This document shows, in pieces, positions 27,001 to 42,000 of a stretch of DNA of 64,000 nt (position 1 is its first letter; each line of letters begins with the position of its first letter). Below the pieces are notes generated by a model. The model saw only the letters and a list, made by a program, of their open reading frames with translations, was not told the origin of the DNA and made no database searches. This DNA comes from Erpobdella octoculata. Lineage: Eukaryota; Annelida; Clitellata; Hirudinida; Erpobdellidae. A program made the position numbers and the translations under genes. Where the stretch lies: contig OZ022245.1 of assembly GCA_963978895.1 (NCBI GenBank), positions 611,001-675,000 on the forward strand, in the 5' to 3' direction.

Positions 27001-30000
27001 CATCGATTACGTTGACATCGTCCAAACTAAAGACGCTCATGGAGATCGAAGTGACGACGACAAACGTCGATTCCGTTACTATTACCGTTACCGACAAAGA
27101 CGGCAATGACGTTATCAAGAAAGAACAACCTGTTCCAGAAGACGTTAGTAGGCGGTCAATTTGTAGTTTTAGCTCATTTTAGCAAACTTCGATGTGACGA
27201 ATTTTTCACTCTCTAGGGAAAAGTTGTTGTGAAAGAAGGCGACAAGCCGAACGTTGTGACCGTCGAAGTTACTTTCAAGCCCAAAGACGGCAATAGCCCC
27301 GTTACTGTCACTGATTTAGCCGTACGAGTCTGCGGAGAAGGTAACTTCCTAGCTTTCTGAATTTACAAATATTCCCCTATTTAATTACGTTTAATGTAAC
27401 GTCATCGATCTTTTACGCTCACAGAACTAACAACAACGACTGGTCCTGGCGGTGTAATGACGACTGGTACTGGCGGTGTAATAACTACTGGTCCTGGCGG
27501 CGTAATGACGACTGGTCCTGGCGGTGTAATGACCACGGGAGCTGTTCAACCCACTCCGACAAGCGGCGAAGGACCACCTGGTCCAATCATTGGTACAACT
27601 GGGGCAGGCATAGTGCCAACCACAGCCAAAATTCCTGCAGCTACGACTACCAAAGGACCGACATGTCAAGTTGAAAATCTTCTCGATAAACCATATGCCC
27701 GTCTCGAAACGGAACCGAAAACACCAGGAGGTAAAGATATCTTCCCGGTCGATCTGTCACCTTCTGAAGATAAGCCGGAACCATCGATTACGTTGACATC
27801 GTCCAAACCAAAGACGCTCATGGAGATCGAAGTGACGACGACAAACGTCGATTCCGTTACTATTACCGTTACCGACAAAGACGGCAATGACGTTATCAAG
27901 AAAGAACAACCTGTTCCAGAAGACGTTAGTAGACGGTCAATTTGTAGTTTTAGCTCATTTTACCAAACTTCGATGTGACGAATTTTTCACTCTCTAGGGA
28001 AAAGTTGTTGTGAAAGAAGGCGAAAAGACGAACGTTGTGAACGTCGAAGTTACTTTCAAGCCCAAAGACGGCAATAGTCCCGTTACAGTCACTGATTTGG
28101 CAGTACGCGTGTGCGGAGAAGGTAACATTCTAGCTTACTGAATATGTAAATGTTCACCTATTTCATTCCGTTAATATGACGTCATCGATCTTTTACACTC
28201 ACAGAACTGACAACAACGTCTGGTCCTGGCGGTGTAATGACGACTGGTCCCGGCGGTGTAGTGACGACTGTTCCTGGCGGTGTAATGACCACGGAAGCTG
28301 TTCAACCCACTCCGACAAGCGGCGAAGGACCACCTGGTCCAATCATTGGTACAACTGGGGCAGGCACAGTGCCAACCACAGCCAAAATTCCTGCAGCTAC
28401 GACTACCAAAGGACCGACATGTCAAGTTGAAAATCTTCTCGATAAACCATATGCCCGTCTCGAAACGGAACCGAAAACACCAGGAGGTAAAGATATATTC
28501 CCGGTCGATCTGTCACCTTCTGAAGATAAGCCGGAACCATCGATTACGTTGACATCGTCCAAACCAAAGACGCTCATGGAGATCGAAGTGACGACGACAA
28601 ACGTCGATTCCGTTACTATTACCGTGACCGACAAAGACGGCAATGACGTTATCAAGAAAGAACAACCTGTTCCAGAAGACGTTAGTAGACGGTCAATTTG
28701 TAGTTTTAGCTCATTTTACGAAACTTCGATGTGATGAATTTTTCACTCTCTAGGGAAAAGTCGTTGTGAAAGAAGGTGACAAGCCGAACGTTGTGACCGT
28801 CGAAGTTACTTTCAAGCCCAAAGAAGGCAATAGCCCCGTTACTGTCACTGATTTGGCCGTACGAGTCTGCGGAGAAGGTAACTTTCTAGCTTACTGAATT
28901 TACAAATATTCCCCTATTTTATTACGTTTAATGTAACGTCATCAATGTTGTACGCTCACAGAACTAACAACAAATACAAGTAAAATTTAACCAGCTTTTT
29001 GACTAGCTAGAAAGCTGAAACTTTATATATATGTTTATATTGGATGACAATACATGATTTAATTAAAAAAAAAAGCTTTAATTTGAACATCTTTCGTATT
29101 TCTAAATCAAAGTTGAAATTAAAGTTTGTGTTAAAAAACTCAATTTTTCCTTTACTTGTTTAATGAGCCATACATGAAATTAAAAAAACATTTATCAAAA
29201 TGAAAAAAACAGATCATTCTAAGACTGGTTGAAGGTAATAATTTCTGCTAGACAATTAGTCTAGGTTGAAAAATTCAAGTTTTGAAGTGGAAAAGATGAT
29301 AGAATTTTTTGGTATAATACGAGTAGTAGTTCCGTTTGCTAATAATGGGAATGTATTCGAACAGTTAATTTTTTTTCATCCTTCACAGAGGTAAAAACAA
29401 CCCGTCCAGCTGGTGTTTTGACAACTAAAGTTCCTACTTTGAGTAATAGTTCTTATATTGTTGACTATCATTTTATCAATCTGTGTTGTTCTTCAAAGTT
29501 ATAATTTTTTCAATTATAGTTACTTCAACATCTGGTTTAACAAAATGTCAAGTTAACAATTTACTGAACGTCCCGGACATCCTGGTCTATTCTTCACCGG
29601 TTTTATCTCTTGAACCTGGTCAGTCTTCTTTTGATCTCCAGCCATCTGATGCTACTCCTGTGCCATCTATCTCTTTCGCCTCCAAACATGGAAAAACAGT
29701 TATGGAAATTTCGTTTGTCACTGAAAATGTTGAAAACGCTGTTCTCTCTTTGTATGGTGAGCCTAATGATGAACCAACAAAGATTGCTTTGTCTATAGAT
29801 GATGAGGTAGCCTTCAGTGTTTTAGTTGTTTTTTCAAAATATTATTTTATATTTTAGTAACCATTCATTTTATTTTCCACTTAGAAAATGGTTAAAATGG
29901 AAAACAGCTATTATAATGTAAAACTTGTCGAAATTTCCCTGGTTCCTACGTCCGCTGTAAATGTTGTAAAAGTGAAAGATCTGAAAGTCTACGTCTGTGG

Positions 30001-33000
30001 TCAAGGTAGTTAAGTTTATTATACATGTTTCCAATTCCCATAAATGGTTCTTTAAGCCATTGGTTCTTTTTTTCCAGCCGTTCCCACTACCACGCCATTT
30101 ACCGCTGTAACACAAGTTATGCTCACATCTGGTTTGTCTCTGTTATTTTAGTTGATGTTGGCAAATAACTTTTGTCTTAATTACTCATGAGCATACAACA
30201 AATGTTGTTAGCTATATAGATGCATTTTGATTGTCACATTTTTATTATAATGGTTTATATCCATGTCGGTGATGAATTTGTAAAATTTTTCTGCTCTTGA
30301 CCTTATTAGTTAAGACTAAATTTGTTTAAAGCAAGTGAATTCGAAAATATCATAACATTACGGCCTAGCATAAATGCTCGCTCAAAAGGATTGTGATTAT
30401 TCTCCAGGAAAATAAGCACTTTTAGCTACCATTAACGTGTTCTGTTCGAAATGCCAATGTGTTCTAACAGAACACCAGTTTGATTAAATATATCTGTTTT
30501 TTTTAAATGCTATTGTTTACACTAATACTATATACTGCTTAAGGCTCCAAGTGAAGTGCACTAACTAGTTCTATTGTTTATTCAGCAAAAGTTCCCGAAT
30601 TGACTCCTGGATCAACATCAACACCTGGAGTTGGTACTGTTATACCAACAACTACAAAAGGTATCTTTTTTTATTTGTAAGACCAGCATAATACTAGGAC
30701 AAAATTTATATTTTGGGCTTCTTCATTTCAGGTTCAACAGAAGTTACAAGATGTAGTGTTTTAGACATACTGAAAGAACCAAATGTTCAAGTTGTATTCA
30801 CTCCACCACCTGCCGAAGAACCCAGTAAATCATCTTTCCAACTATTTCCCAGCGAGGAAGTCCATAAGCCTTCACAAACGATCTTTCTGGATGAGCCAAC
30901 AACTGTGATGTCGGTTGTCACAGAAACCGATAACGTGAAGAATGTCGTTATAACTTTCAAAAACCGAGCTAATGAAGAGATCGACAAAAGAGAATTTGAA
31001 GTCACAAAAGTAATCATTTAATAATATCGTACTGAGGCAATTTGAAATTAATTAAACGGGATTTTAATCGCTAAACTTCCGCCAAAAAAGTTTACAGTAC
31101 AAGTGTACAGTAAATACATTAGTAGATTTAAAGATTTTTTTTGTGACATGTAGGAAAAATTGCAATTAGAAGGTGTCTTCAATGCCGTTTCTAGTATCGT
31201 TATTAGCTTGGAACCGGTCAATCCAGAAAAAAGTGTGCAAGTTGAATCACTTCAGATATTTGCTTGCGGAAAAGGTAAACAAATTATGATTTTACGAAAA
31301 TATTTATTTGATTCGAATCTGTTATATGGCGTAAATTAAAAACTATTACAGCTGTTCCCACGTCACCACTTCCTGGAGTGACCACCACAGTTGAAATAAC
31401 ACGAGGTAAAATTAAACATTATTAGAGTGTAAATAATTGTACTCTAATTATTGTTTTAATTTTTTAATTGTTTTAATTTTACTGGCATTATAAAAAAAAT
31501 ATTTTCAAATCAGCAAACCTTTAGAAATGTTTGTAAAAATAAAAATGATGTTTGAGACACGTGGAACAACTGGGTTGTCCAGTAAAAGCAAAAGCATGAA
31601 ACATATAAAAACAATTTATTGTAAACTTTTAGTTTTCAAAACGAAAAATTTTATTTTAATTGAATAACAAATGACGATAATATTTTATTTTGATTAAAAT
31701 GTAGTGACAGAAACAACGAAAAAAATTGAAACACCCATTGTCACAGAAACAGTGATTGTTCCAGGTTGATAATTGATCTATCAATTTTGTTTTGTTTAGA
31801 TGTTATCTAAAGTTGAAAGTTATTATTATTAACTGCTAATTCAAGGCACGGAACCAACCATTACAAAATGTCAAGTGGATAACTTGATGGGATCGCCTAC
31901 CACGCAAACCACTACCGAACCGGAAATGACAATCGAACCTGGAAAAGCAACCTACAAATTTGAGCCTGACCTTACCGTGCCAAATCCATCTATTAAAATA
32001 GAGGCGATAAAACCCCAAACGGTCATGGAGATTGAAATGAAATTGGTCAACGTCAAGGAGATCGTTGTAAAGCTTGTGAAGGAAGATAAATCAACGACGG
32101 AAAAAATTATTGACGTGACAGAGGAGGTGATTGATATGATTTTATATTAAGAGCAATAAATCAATAGCATAGCCTCAGAGGCACCAGAAGCAGCACTTGT
32201 GGGCCGATTTTTGCAGCCCAGCAGCAACTTTACCCAGTCTTGCTCATTCCATAGGCACAAAATATCAGCCACGGCCCGTATAGATAACCCTATAATAAAG
32301 GCGAGGTCCGACTTCTGCAGGACTCTAATCCATAAACTATTCATTTAAATAGAATGTAATGCGCCTTAATTGTGCAGCAAAAGCTTTTACTCATAGGTGA
32401 ATGAAAGACTGAATAGTTTGAGTTTGGGCAGCTAAGGTGAACTCATTGTTTATTATACTTGCTCTTCCGTTCCCCTTTGTTCTCCCGCTCTCATTTGCTT
32501 TTTCAATCCCACTCACTCCCACTTGTTTTCCGGCTCCGGCTTCCGCTCCTTTTCTTACTTACTCTCCCTCTTAACTTCTTTTTGCTTATAAAACGTAAAA
32601 TAGATTTGCTAAAAGTTGCTTGAATTCTTCAAACTTTGTTACATAAATTAATTTTAATTTTTTTTCCGCAATAACCATTGATGTTTTTACGTAGGCACTT
32701 TTGGCCTGGAAAGTTTTTTAATCATAAAAAATATTAAAAAATGTGCATGAGTTCAATAACTCTTGTGACAAGTGTTGAATAAATTTCAGAACAAGCCTCT
32801 GCTTTTGGAGGGCAACTATCCTGACATAAAAAGCATCATTATCACATTGACTCCAGCCAACTCAGAAGAAGATACCGCTGTCAAAGACTTGAAAATATAC
32901 GTTTGTGGTGAAGGTTGGAAATATTTTCCTATTTTGTTCTAAATGACTGTCCAAGTTAAAAAAAAGGCAAATTTAAGAAATAAAAACAAAAATATTGCCA

Positions 33001-36000
33001 GTTGTACAAAAAATAAACTGCTCAACAAGCTGTAATAATATCATCGCTTACATTTCATATCAGTGCAACCTGGAACAACGGCTCACGTGGTAGAATCAAC
33101 GACCGTTAGAGTCACAGAAGGTCAGTTGAAAGTAACGATGAATTTAGATGCAAATTCTTAACCGGAAAAATCTTAAAAAGATTGTTAAATGGTAATAATT
33201 TAAATGATAAACGAAGGTTATGACTTTTTCACATCACTATGGTTTGAAATGATGTCGTAAACAAATTTATGCTTACTAAAGAGCGCAACACCAAGTATGT
33301 TAAGAAGACTAGAAGTAATGGACAAAAACTCTAAACAAACTGTTTACATGTTTTTAAATTTAAAAATTTAGAAAAACTCAATTTAACATATTTAACAGAA
33401 AGAACATCGACGGTTTCATGGTGCCAAATAAGCAACCTGATGAATGAACAGAATCTAATTACAAACCCGCTGGCGATGGATTCAATTGGATCAACTTTTG
33501 AACTCAAAGTCAACGAAAAAGGCAACAATCCTACACTCGAAATTAAATCAGAAGAACCTAGAACTATAATGGAGGTCTCCTTCATCGCAGAGAACGCTGA
33601 AGAGGTTTCGGTGATTTACGAAAATCAGGCAGAGAGTCTGCTGAAGCAGATGAATAATATACCAATTGATACGGAAGTAAATATTCAAATTTTGTTTAGA
33701 AAAAGAACAATTATAAATGTGGAAAATATTAAAATAATTTTTAAAACGTCAGAAAAAAACAAAAATAAAAGAGGAGCAATCATCGGTATCAACAGTGATT
33801 CTGACCTTCACACCTAAGAATTCAAATGAACCAGTAATTATTGAAGAACTGAAAATAAACGTTTGCGGAAAAAGTAAGAACTCAAAAACTATTTTTCATA
33901 TGAAAGAACGATAAGTTGGTTAACCATTATAAGCAAATAAGTATTATAATAACCTTTTAATTAATTTTCAAAGTCCAATACACATCTGCAACACCTGTTA
34001 AAACAGTAGCCGTGACAACATTAGTCAAAGGAGAAGGTCAGTACAAAAAAAAACAAAAACTAATTCAAATCAATTATATAACATGAAACTAATAATTAAA
34101 TATCAAAAGAAGTGAAAACGACCAGTCATTTTGCTTCAACGAAACTGCAAACTGGTGTGGTGTCGACTGGTCCTAGCGGTGTAATGACCACGTTAGCTGT
34201 TCAACCCACTCCGACAAGCGGCGAAGGACCACCTGGTCCAATCATTGGTACAACTGGGGCAGGCACAGTGCCAACCACAGCCAATATTCCTGCAGCTACA
34301 ACTACCAAAGGACCGACATGTCAAGTTGAAAATCTTCTCGATAAACCATATGCCCGTCTCGAAACGGAACCAGAAACACCAGGAGGTAAAGATATCTTCC
34401 CGGTCGATCTGTCACCTTCTGAAGATAAACCGGAACCATCGATTACGTTGACATCGGCCAAACCAAAGACGCTCATGGAGATCGAAGTGACGACGACAAA
34501 CGTCGATTCCGTTACTATTACAGTCACCGACAAAGACGGCAATGACGTTATCAAGAAAGAACAACCTGTTCCAGAAGACGTTAGTAGACGGTCAATTTGT
34601 AGTTTTAGCTAATTTTAGCAAACTTCGAGGTGACGAATTTTTCAATCTCTAGGGAAAAGTCGTTGTGAAAGAAGGCGACAAACCGAACGTTGTGACCGTC
34701 GAAGTTACTTTCAAGCCCAAAGACGGCAATAGTCCCGTTACCGTCACTGATTTGGCAGTACGCGTCTGCGGAGAAGGTAACTTTCTGGTTTACTGAATTT
34801 ACAAATGTTCCGCTAATTTCTTCCGTTAATGTGACGTCATCGATCTTTCACACTCACAGAATTACCAACAACGACTGGTCCTGGCGGTGTAATGACCACT
34901 GGTCCTGGCGGTGTAATGACCACTGGTCCTGGCGGTGTAATGACGACTGGTCCTGGCGGTGTAGTGACCACGGGAGCTGTTCAACCCACTCCGACAAGCG
35001 GCGAAGGACCACCTGGTCCAATCATTGGTACAACTGGGGCAGGCACAGTGCCAACCACAGCCAATATTCCTGCAGCTACAACTACCATAGGACCGATATG
35101 TCAAGTTGAAAATCTTCTCGATAAACCATATGCCCGTCTCGAAACGGAACCAGAAACACCAGGAGGTAAAGATATCTTCCCGGTCGATCTGTCACCTTCT
35201 GAAGATAAACCGGAACCATCGATTACGTTGACATCGGCCAAACCAAAGACGCTCATGGAGATCGAAGTGACGACGACAAACGTCGATTCCGTTACTATTA
35301 CAGTCACCGACAAAGACGGCAATGACGTTATCAAGAAAGAACAACCTGTTCCAGAAGACGTTAGTAGACGGTCAATTTGTAGTTTTAGCTCATTTTAGCA
35401 AACTTCGAGGTGACGAATTTTTCAATCTCTAGGGAAAAGTCGTTGTGAAAGAAGGCGACAAACCGAACGTTGTGACCGTCGAAGTTACTTTCAAGCCCAA
35501 AGACGGTAATAGTCCCGTTACCGTCACTGATTTGGCAGTACGCGTCTGCGGAGAAGGTAACTTTCTGGTTTACTGAATTTACAAATGTTCCACCAATTTC
35601 TTCCGTTAATGTGACGTCATCGATCTTTCACACTCACAGAATTACCAACAACGACTGGTCCTGGCGGTGTAATGACCACTGGTCCTGGCGGTGTAATGAC
35701 CACTGGTCCTGGCGGTGTAATGACCACTGGTCCTGGCGGTGTAATGACCACTGGTCATGGCGGTGTAATGACGACTGGTCCTGGCGGTGTAGTGACCACG
35801 GGAGCTGTTCAACCCACTCCGACAAGCGGCGAAGGACCACCTGGTCCAATCATTGGTACAACTGGGGCAGGCACAGTGCCAACCACAGCCAATATTCCTG
35901 CAGCTACAACTACCAAAGGACCGACATGTCAAGTTGAAAATCTTCTCGATAAACCATATGCCCGTCTCGAAACGGAACCAGAAACACCAGGAGGTAAAGA

Positions 36001-39000
36001 TATCTTCCCGGTCGATCTGTCACCTTCTGAAGATAAACCGGAACCATCGATTACGTTGACATCGGCCAAACCAAAGACGCTCATGGAGATCGAAGTGACG
36101 ACGACAAACGTCGATTCCGTTACTATTACAGTCACCGACAAAGACGGCAATGACGTTATCAAGAAAGAACAACCTGTTCCAGAAGACGTTAGTAGACGGT
36201 CAATTTGTAGTTTTAGCTCATTTTAGCAAACTTCGAGGTGACGAATTTTTCAATCTCTAGGGAAAAGTCGTTGTGAAAGAAGGCGACAAACCGAACGTTG
36301 TGACCGTCGAAGTTACTTTCAAGCCCAAAGACGGTAATAGTCCCGTTACCGTCACTGATTTGGCAGTACGCGTCTGCGGAGAAGGTAACTTTCTGGTTTA
36401 CTGAATTTACAAATGTTCCACCAATTTCTTCCGTTAATGTGACGTCATCGATCTTTCACACTCACAGAATTACCAACAACGACTGGTCCTGGCGGTGTAA
36501 TGACCACTGGTCCTGGCGGTGTAATGACCACTGGTCCTGGCGGTGTAATGACCACTGGTCCTGGCGGTGTAATGACCACTGGTCATGGCGGTGTAATGAC
36601 GACTGGTCCTGGCGGTGTAGTGACCACGGGAGCTGTTCAACCCACTCCGACAAGCGGCGAAGGACCACCTGGTCCAATCATTGGTACAACTGGGGCAGGC
36701 ACAGTGCCAACCACAGCCAATATTCCTGCAGCTACAACTACCAAAGGACCGACATGTCAAGTTGAAAATCTTCTCGATAAACCATATGCCCGTCTCGAAA
36801 CGGAACCAGAAACACCAGGAGGTAAAGATATCTTCCCGGTCGATCTGTCACCTTCTGAAGATAAACCGGAACCATCGATTACGTTGACATCGGCCAAACC
36901 AAAGACGCTCATGGAGATCGAAGTGACGACGACAAACGTCGATTCCGTTACTATTACAGTTACCGACAAAGACGGCAATGACGTTATCAAGAAAGAACAA
37001 CCTGTTCCAGAAGACGTTAGTAGACGGTCAATTTGTAGTTTTAGCTAATTTTAGCAAACTTCGAGGTGACGAATTTTTCAATCTCTAGGGAAAAGTCGTT
37101 GTGAAAGAAGGCGACAAACCGAACGTTGTGACCGTCGAAGTTACTTTCAAGCCCAAAGACGGCAATAGTCCCGTTACCGTCACTGATTTGGCAGTACGCG
37201 TCTGCGGAGAAGGTAACTTTCTGGTTTACTGAATTTACAAATGTTCCGCCAATTTCTTCCGTTAATGTGACGTCATCGATCTTTCACACTCACAGAATTA
37301 CCAACAACGACTGGTCCTGGCGGTGTAATGACCACTGGTCCTGGCGGTGTAATGACCACTGGTCCTGGCGGTGTAATGACCACTGGTCCTGGCGGTGTAA
37401 TGACCACTGGTCCTGGCGGTGTAATGACGACTGGTCCTGGCGGTGTAGTGACCACGGGAGCTGTTCAACCCACTCCGACAAGCGGCGAAGGACCACCTGG
37501 TCCAATCATTGGTACAACTGGGGCAGGCACAGTGCCAACCACAGCCAATATTCCTGCAGCTACAACTACCATAGGACCGATATGTCAAGTTGAAAATCTT
37601 CTCGATAAACCATATGCCCGTCTCGAAACGGAACCAGAAACACCAGGAGGTAAAGATATCTTCCCGGTCGATCTGTCACCTTCTGAAGATAAACCGGAAC
37701 CATCGATTACGTTGACATCGGCCAAACCAAAGACGCTCATGGAGATCGAAGTGACGACGACAAACGTCGATTCCGTTACTATTACAGTCACCGACAAAGA
37801 CGGCAATGACGTTATCAAGAAAGAACAACCTGTTCCAGAAGACGTTAGTAGACGGTCAATTTGTAGTTTTAGCTCATTTTAGCAAACTTCGAGGTGACGA
37901 ATTTTTCAATCTCTAGGGAAAAGTCGTTGTGAAAGAAGGCGACAAACCGGACGTTGTGACCGTCGAAGTTACTTTCAAGCCCAAAGACGGCAATAGTCCC
38001 GTTACCGTCACTGATTTGGCAGTACGCGTCTGCGGAGAAGGTAACTTTCTGGTTTACTGAATTTACAAATGTTCCGCCAATTTATTCCGTTAATGTGACG
38101 TCATCGATCTTTCACACTCACAGAATTACCAACAACGACTGGTCCTGGCGGTGTAATGACCACTGGTCCTGGCGGTGTAATGACGACTGGTCCTGGCGGT
38201 GTAATGACGACTGGTCCTGGCGGTGTAGTGACCACGGGAGCTGTTCAACCCACTCCGACAAGCGGCGAAGGACCACCTGGTCCAATCATTGGTACAACTG
38301 GGGCAGGCACAGTGCCAACCACAGCCAATATTCCTGCAGCTACAACTACCAAAGGACCGACATGTCAAGTTGAAAATCTTCTCGATAAACCATATGCCCG
38401 TCTCGAAACGGAACCAGAAACACCAGGAGGTAAAGATATCTTCCCGGTCGATCTATCACCTTCTGAAGATAAACCGGAACCATCGATTACGTTGACATCG
38501 GCCAAACCAAAGACGCTCATGGAGATCGAAGTGACGACAACAAACGTCGATTCCGTTACTATTACAGTCACCGACAAAGACGGCAATGACGTTATCAAGA
38601 AAGAACAACCTGTTCCAGAAGACGTTAGTAGACGGTCAATTTGTAGTTTTATCTAATTTTAGCAAACTTCGAGGTGACGAATTTTTCAATCTCTAGGGAA
38701 AAGTCGTTGTGAAAGAAGGCGAGAAACCGAACGTTGTGACCGTCGAAGTTACTTTCAAGCCCAAAGACGGCAATAGTCCCGTTACCGTCACTGATTTGGC
38801 AGTACGCGTCTGCGGAGAAGGTAACTTTCTGGTTTACTGAATTTACAAATGTTCCGCCAATTTCTTCCGTTAATGTGACGTCATCGATCTTTCACACTCA
38901 CAGAATTACCAACAACGACTGGTCCTGGCGGTGTAATGACCACTGGTCCTGGCGGTGTAATGACCACTGGTCCTGGCGGTGTAATGACCACTGGTCCTGG

Positions 39001-42000
39001 CGGTGTAATGACCACTGGTCCTGGCGGTGTAATGACGACTGGTCCTGGCGGTGTAGTGACCACGGGAGCTGTTCAACCCACTCCGACAAGCGGCGAAGGA
39101 CCACCTGGTCCAATCATTGGTACAACTGGGGCAGGCACAGTGCCAACCACAGCCAATATTCCTGCAGCTACAACTACCAAAGGACCGACATGTCAAGTTG
39201 AAAATCTTCTCGATAAACCATATGCCCGTCTCGAAACGGAACCAGAAACACCAGGAGGTAAAGATATCTTCCCGGTCGATCTGTCACCTTCTGAAGATAA
39301 ACCGGAACCATCGATTACGTTGACATCGGCCAAACCAAAGACGCTCATGGAGATCGAAGTGACGACGACAAACGTCGATTCCGTTACTATTACAGTCACC
39401 GACAAAGACGGCAATGACGTTATCAAGAAAGAACAACCTGTTCCAGAAGACGTTAGTAGACGGTCAATTTGTAGTTTTAACTAATTTTAGCAAACTTCGA
39501 GGTGACGAATTTTTCAATCTCTAGGGAAAAGTCGTTGTGAAAGAAGGCGACAAACCGAACGTTGTGACCGTCGAAGTTACTTTCAAGCCCAAAGACGGCA
39601 ATAGTCCCGTTACCGTCACTGATTTGGCAGTACGCGTCTGCGGAGAAGGTAACTTTCTGGTTTACTGAATTTACAAATGTTCCGCCAATTTATTCCGTTA
39701 ATGTGACGTCATCGATTTTTCACACTCACAGAATTACCAACAACGACTGGTCCTGGCGGTGTAATGACCACTGGTCCTGGCGGTGTAATGACGACTGGTC
39801 CTGGCGGTGTAATGACGACTGGTCCTGGCGGTGTAATGACGACTGGTCCTGGCGGTGTAGTGATCACGGGAGCTGTTCAACCCACTCCGACAAGCGGCGA
39901 AGGACCACCTGGTCCAATCATTGGTACAACTGGGGCAGGCACAGTGCCAACCACAGCCAATATTCCTGCAGCTACAACTACCAAAGGACCGACATGTCAA
40001 GTTGAAAATCTTCTCGATAAACCATATGCCCGTCTCGAAACGGAACCAGAAACACCAGGAGGTAAAGATATCTTCCCGGTCGATCTGTCACCTTCTGAAG
40101 ATAAACCGGAACCATCGATTACGTTGACATCGGCCAAACCAAAGACGCTCATGGAGATCGAAGTGACGACGACAAACGTCGATTCCGTTACTATTACAGT
40201 CACCGACAAAGACGGCAATGACGTTATCAAGAAAGAACAACCTGTTCCAGAAGACGTTAGTAGACGGTCAATTTGTAGTTTTAGCTAATTTTAGCAAACT
40301 TCGAGGTGACGAATTTTTCAATCTCTAGGGAAAAGTCGTTGTGAAAGAAGGCGACAAACCGAACGTTGTGACCGTCGAAGTTACTTTCAAGCCCAAAGAT
40401 GGCAATAGTCCCGTTACCGTCACTGATTTGGCAGTACGCGTCTGCGGAGAAGGTAACTTTCTGGTTTACTGAATTTACAAATGTTCCGCTAATTTATTCC
40501 GTTAATGTGACGTCATCGATCTTTCACACTCACAGAATTACCAACAACGACTGGTCCTGGCGGTGTAATGACCACTGGTCCTGGCGGTGTAATGACGACT
40601 GGTCCTGGCGGTGTAGTGACCACGGGAGCTGTTCAACCCACTCCGACAAGCGGCGAAGGACCACCTGGTCCAATCATTGGTACAACTGGGGCAGGCACAG
40701 TGCCAACCACAGCCAAAATTCCTGCAGCTACGACTACCAAAGGACCGACATGTCAAGTTGAAAATCTTCTCGATAAACCATATGCCCGTCTCGAAACGGA
40801 ACCGAAAACACCAGGAGGTAAAGATATCTTCCCGGTCGATCTGTCACCTTCTGAAGATAAACCGGAACCATCGATTACGTTGACATCGGCCAAACCAAAG
40901 ACGCTCATGGAGATCGAAGTGACGACAACAAACGTCGATTCCGTTACTATTACAGTCACTGACAAAGACGGCAATGACGTTATCAAGAAAGAACAACCTG
41001 TTCCAGAAGACGTTAGTAGACGGTCAATTTGTAGTTTTAGCTAATTTTAGCAAACTTCGAGGTGACGAATTTTTCAATCTCTAGGGAAAAGTCGTTGTGA
41101 AAGAAGGCGAGAAACCGAACGTTGTGACCGTCGAAGTTACTTTCAAGCCCAAAGACGGCAATAGTCCCGTTACCGTCACTGATTTGGCAGTACGCGTCTG
41201 CGGAGAAGGTAACTTTCTGGTTTACTGAATTTACAAATGTTCCGCCAATTTCTTCCGTTAATGTGACGTCATCGATCTTTCACACACACAGAATTACCAA
41301 CAACGACTGGTCCTGGCGGTGTAATGACCACTGGTCCTGGCGGTGTAATGACCACTGGTCCTGGCGGTGTAATGACCACTGGTCCTGGCGGTGTAATGAC
41401 CACTGGTCCTGGCGGTGTAATGACCACTGGTCCTGGCGGTGTAATGACGACTGGTCCTGGCGGTGTAGTAACCACGGGAGCTGTTCAACCCACTCCGACA
41501 AGCGGCGAAGGACCACCTGGTCCAATCATTGGTACAACTGGGGCAGGCACAGTGCCAACCACAGCCAATATTCCTGCAGCTACAACTACCAAAGGACCGA
41601 CATGTCAAGTTGAAAATCTTCTCGATAAACCATATGCCCGTCTCGAAACGGAACCAGAAACACCAGGAGGTAAAGATATCTTCCCGGTCGATCTGTCACC
41701 TTCTGAAGATAAACCGGAACCATCGATTACGTTGACATCGGCCAAACCAAAGACGCTCATGGAGATCGAAGTGACGACGACAAACGTCGATTCCGTTACT
41801 ATTACAGTCACCGACAAAGACGGCAATGACGTTATCAAGAAAGAACAACCTGTTCCAGAAGACGTTAGTAGACGGTCAATTTGTAGTTTTAGCTAATTTT
41901 AGCAAACTTCGAGGTGACGAATTTTTCAATCTCTAGGGAAAAGTCGTTGTGAAAGAAGGCGAGAAACCGAACGTTGTGACCGTCGAAGTTACTTTCAAGC

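Larger units (their letters stand above)
8550..28877 (+). repeat. Array 1: 27 tandem two-exon domain units (708-781 bp)
   Basis: Each unit has five parts. (1) Exon A of 428-500 nt: linker with 1-4 TTGPGGV repeats, then GAVQPTPTSGEG and AATTTKGPTC, then the first two-thirds of the domain. (2) A phase-0 intron, normally 73 nt, with donor GTTAGT and acceptor CTCTAG. (3) Exon B of 124 nt, GKVVVKEG to RVCGE. (4) A phase-1 intron of 82-84 nt, GTAAC to ACGCTCACAG. (5) The next exon A. Units differ by only a few substitutions over exons and introns alike. Predicted contribution: about 200 residues per unit, roughly 5,400 in total. Copy number depends on correct assembly. Confidence 0.9.

Noticed and set aside
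8550..28877. CRISPR-like or satellite array
   Set aside because: Repeats are 700-850 bp with coding exons, consistent splice sites and phases; there are no short repeat-spacer patterns.
32147..32344. Minus-strand 65-residue open frame as a transposon gene
   Set aside because: Too short, no recognisable motif, and no terminal repeats; kept only as an unexplained intron block.
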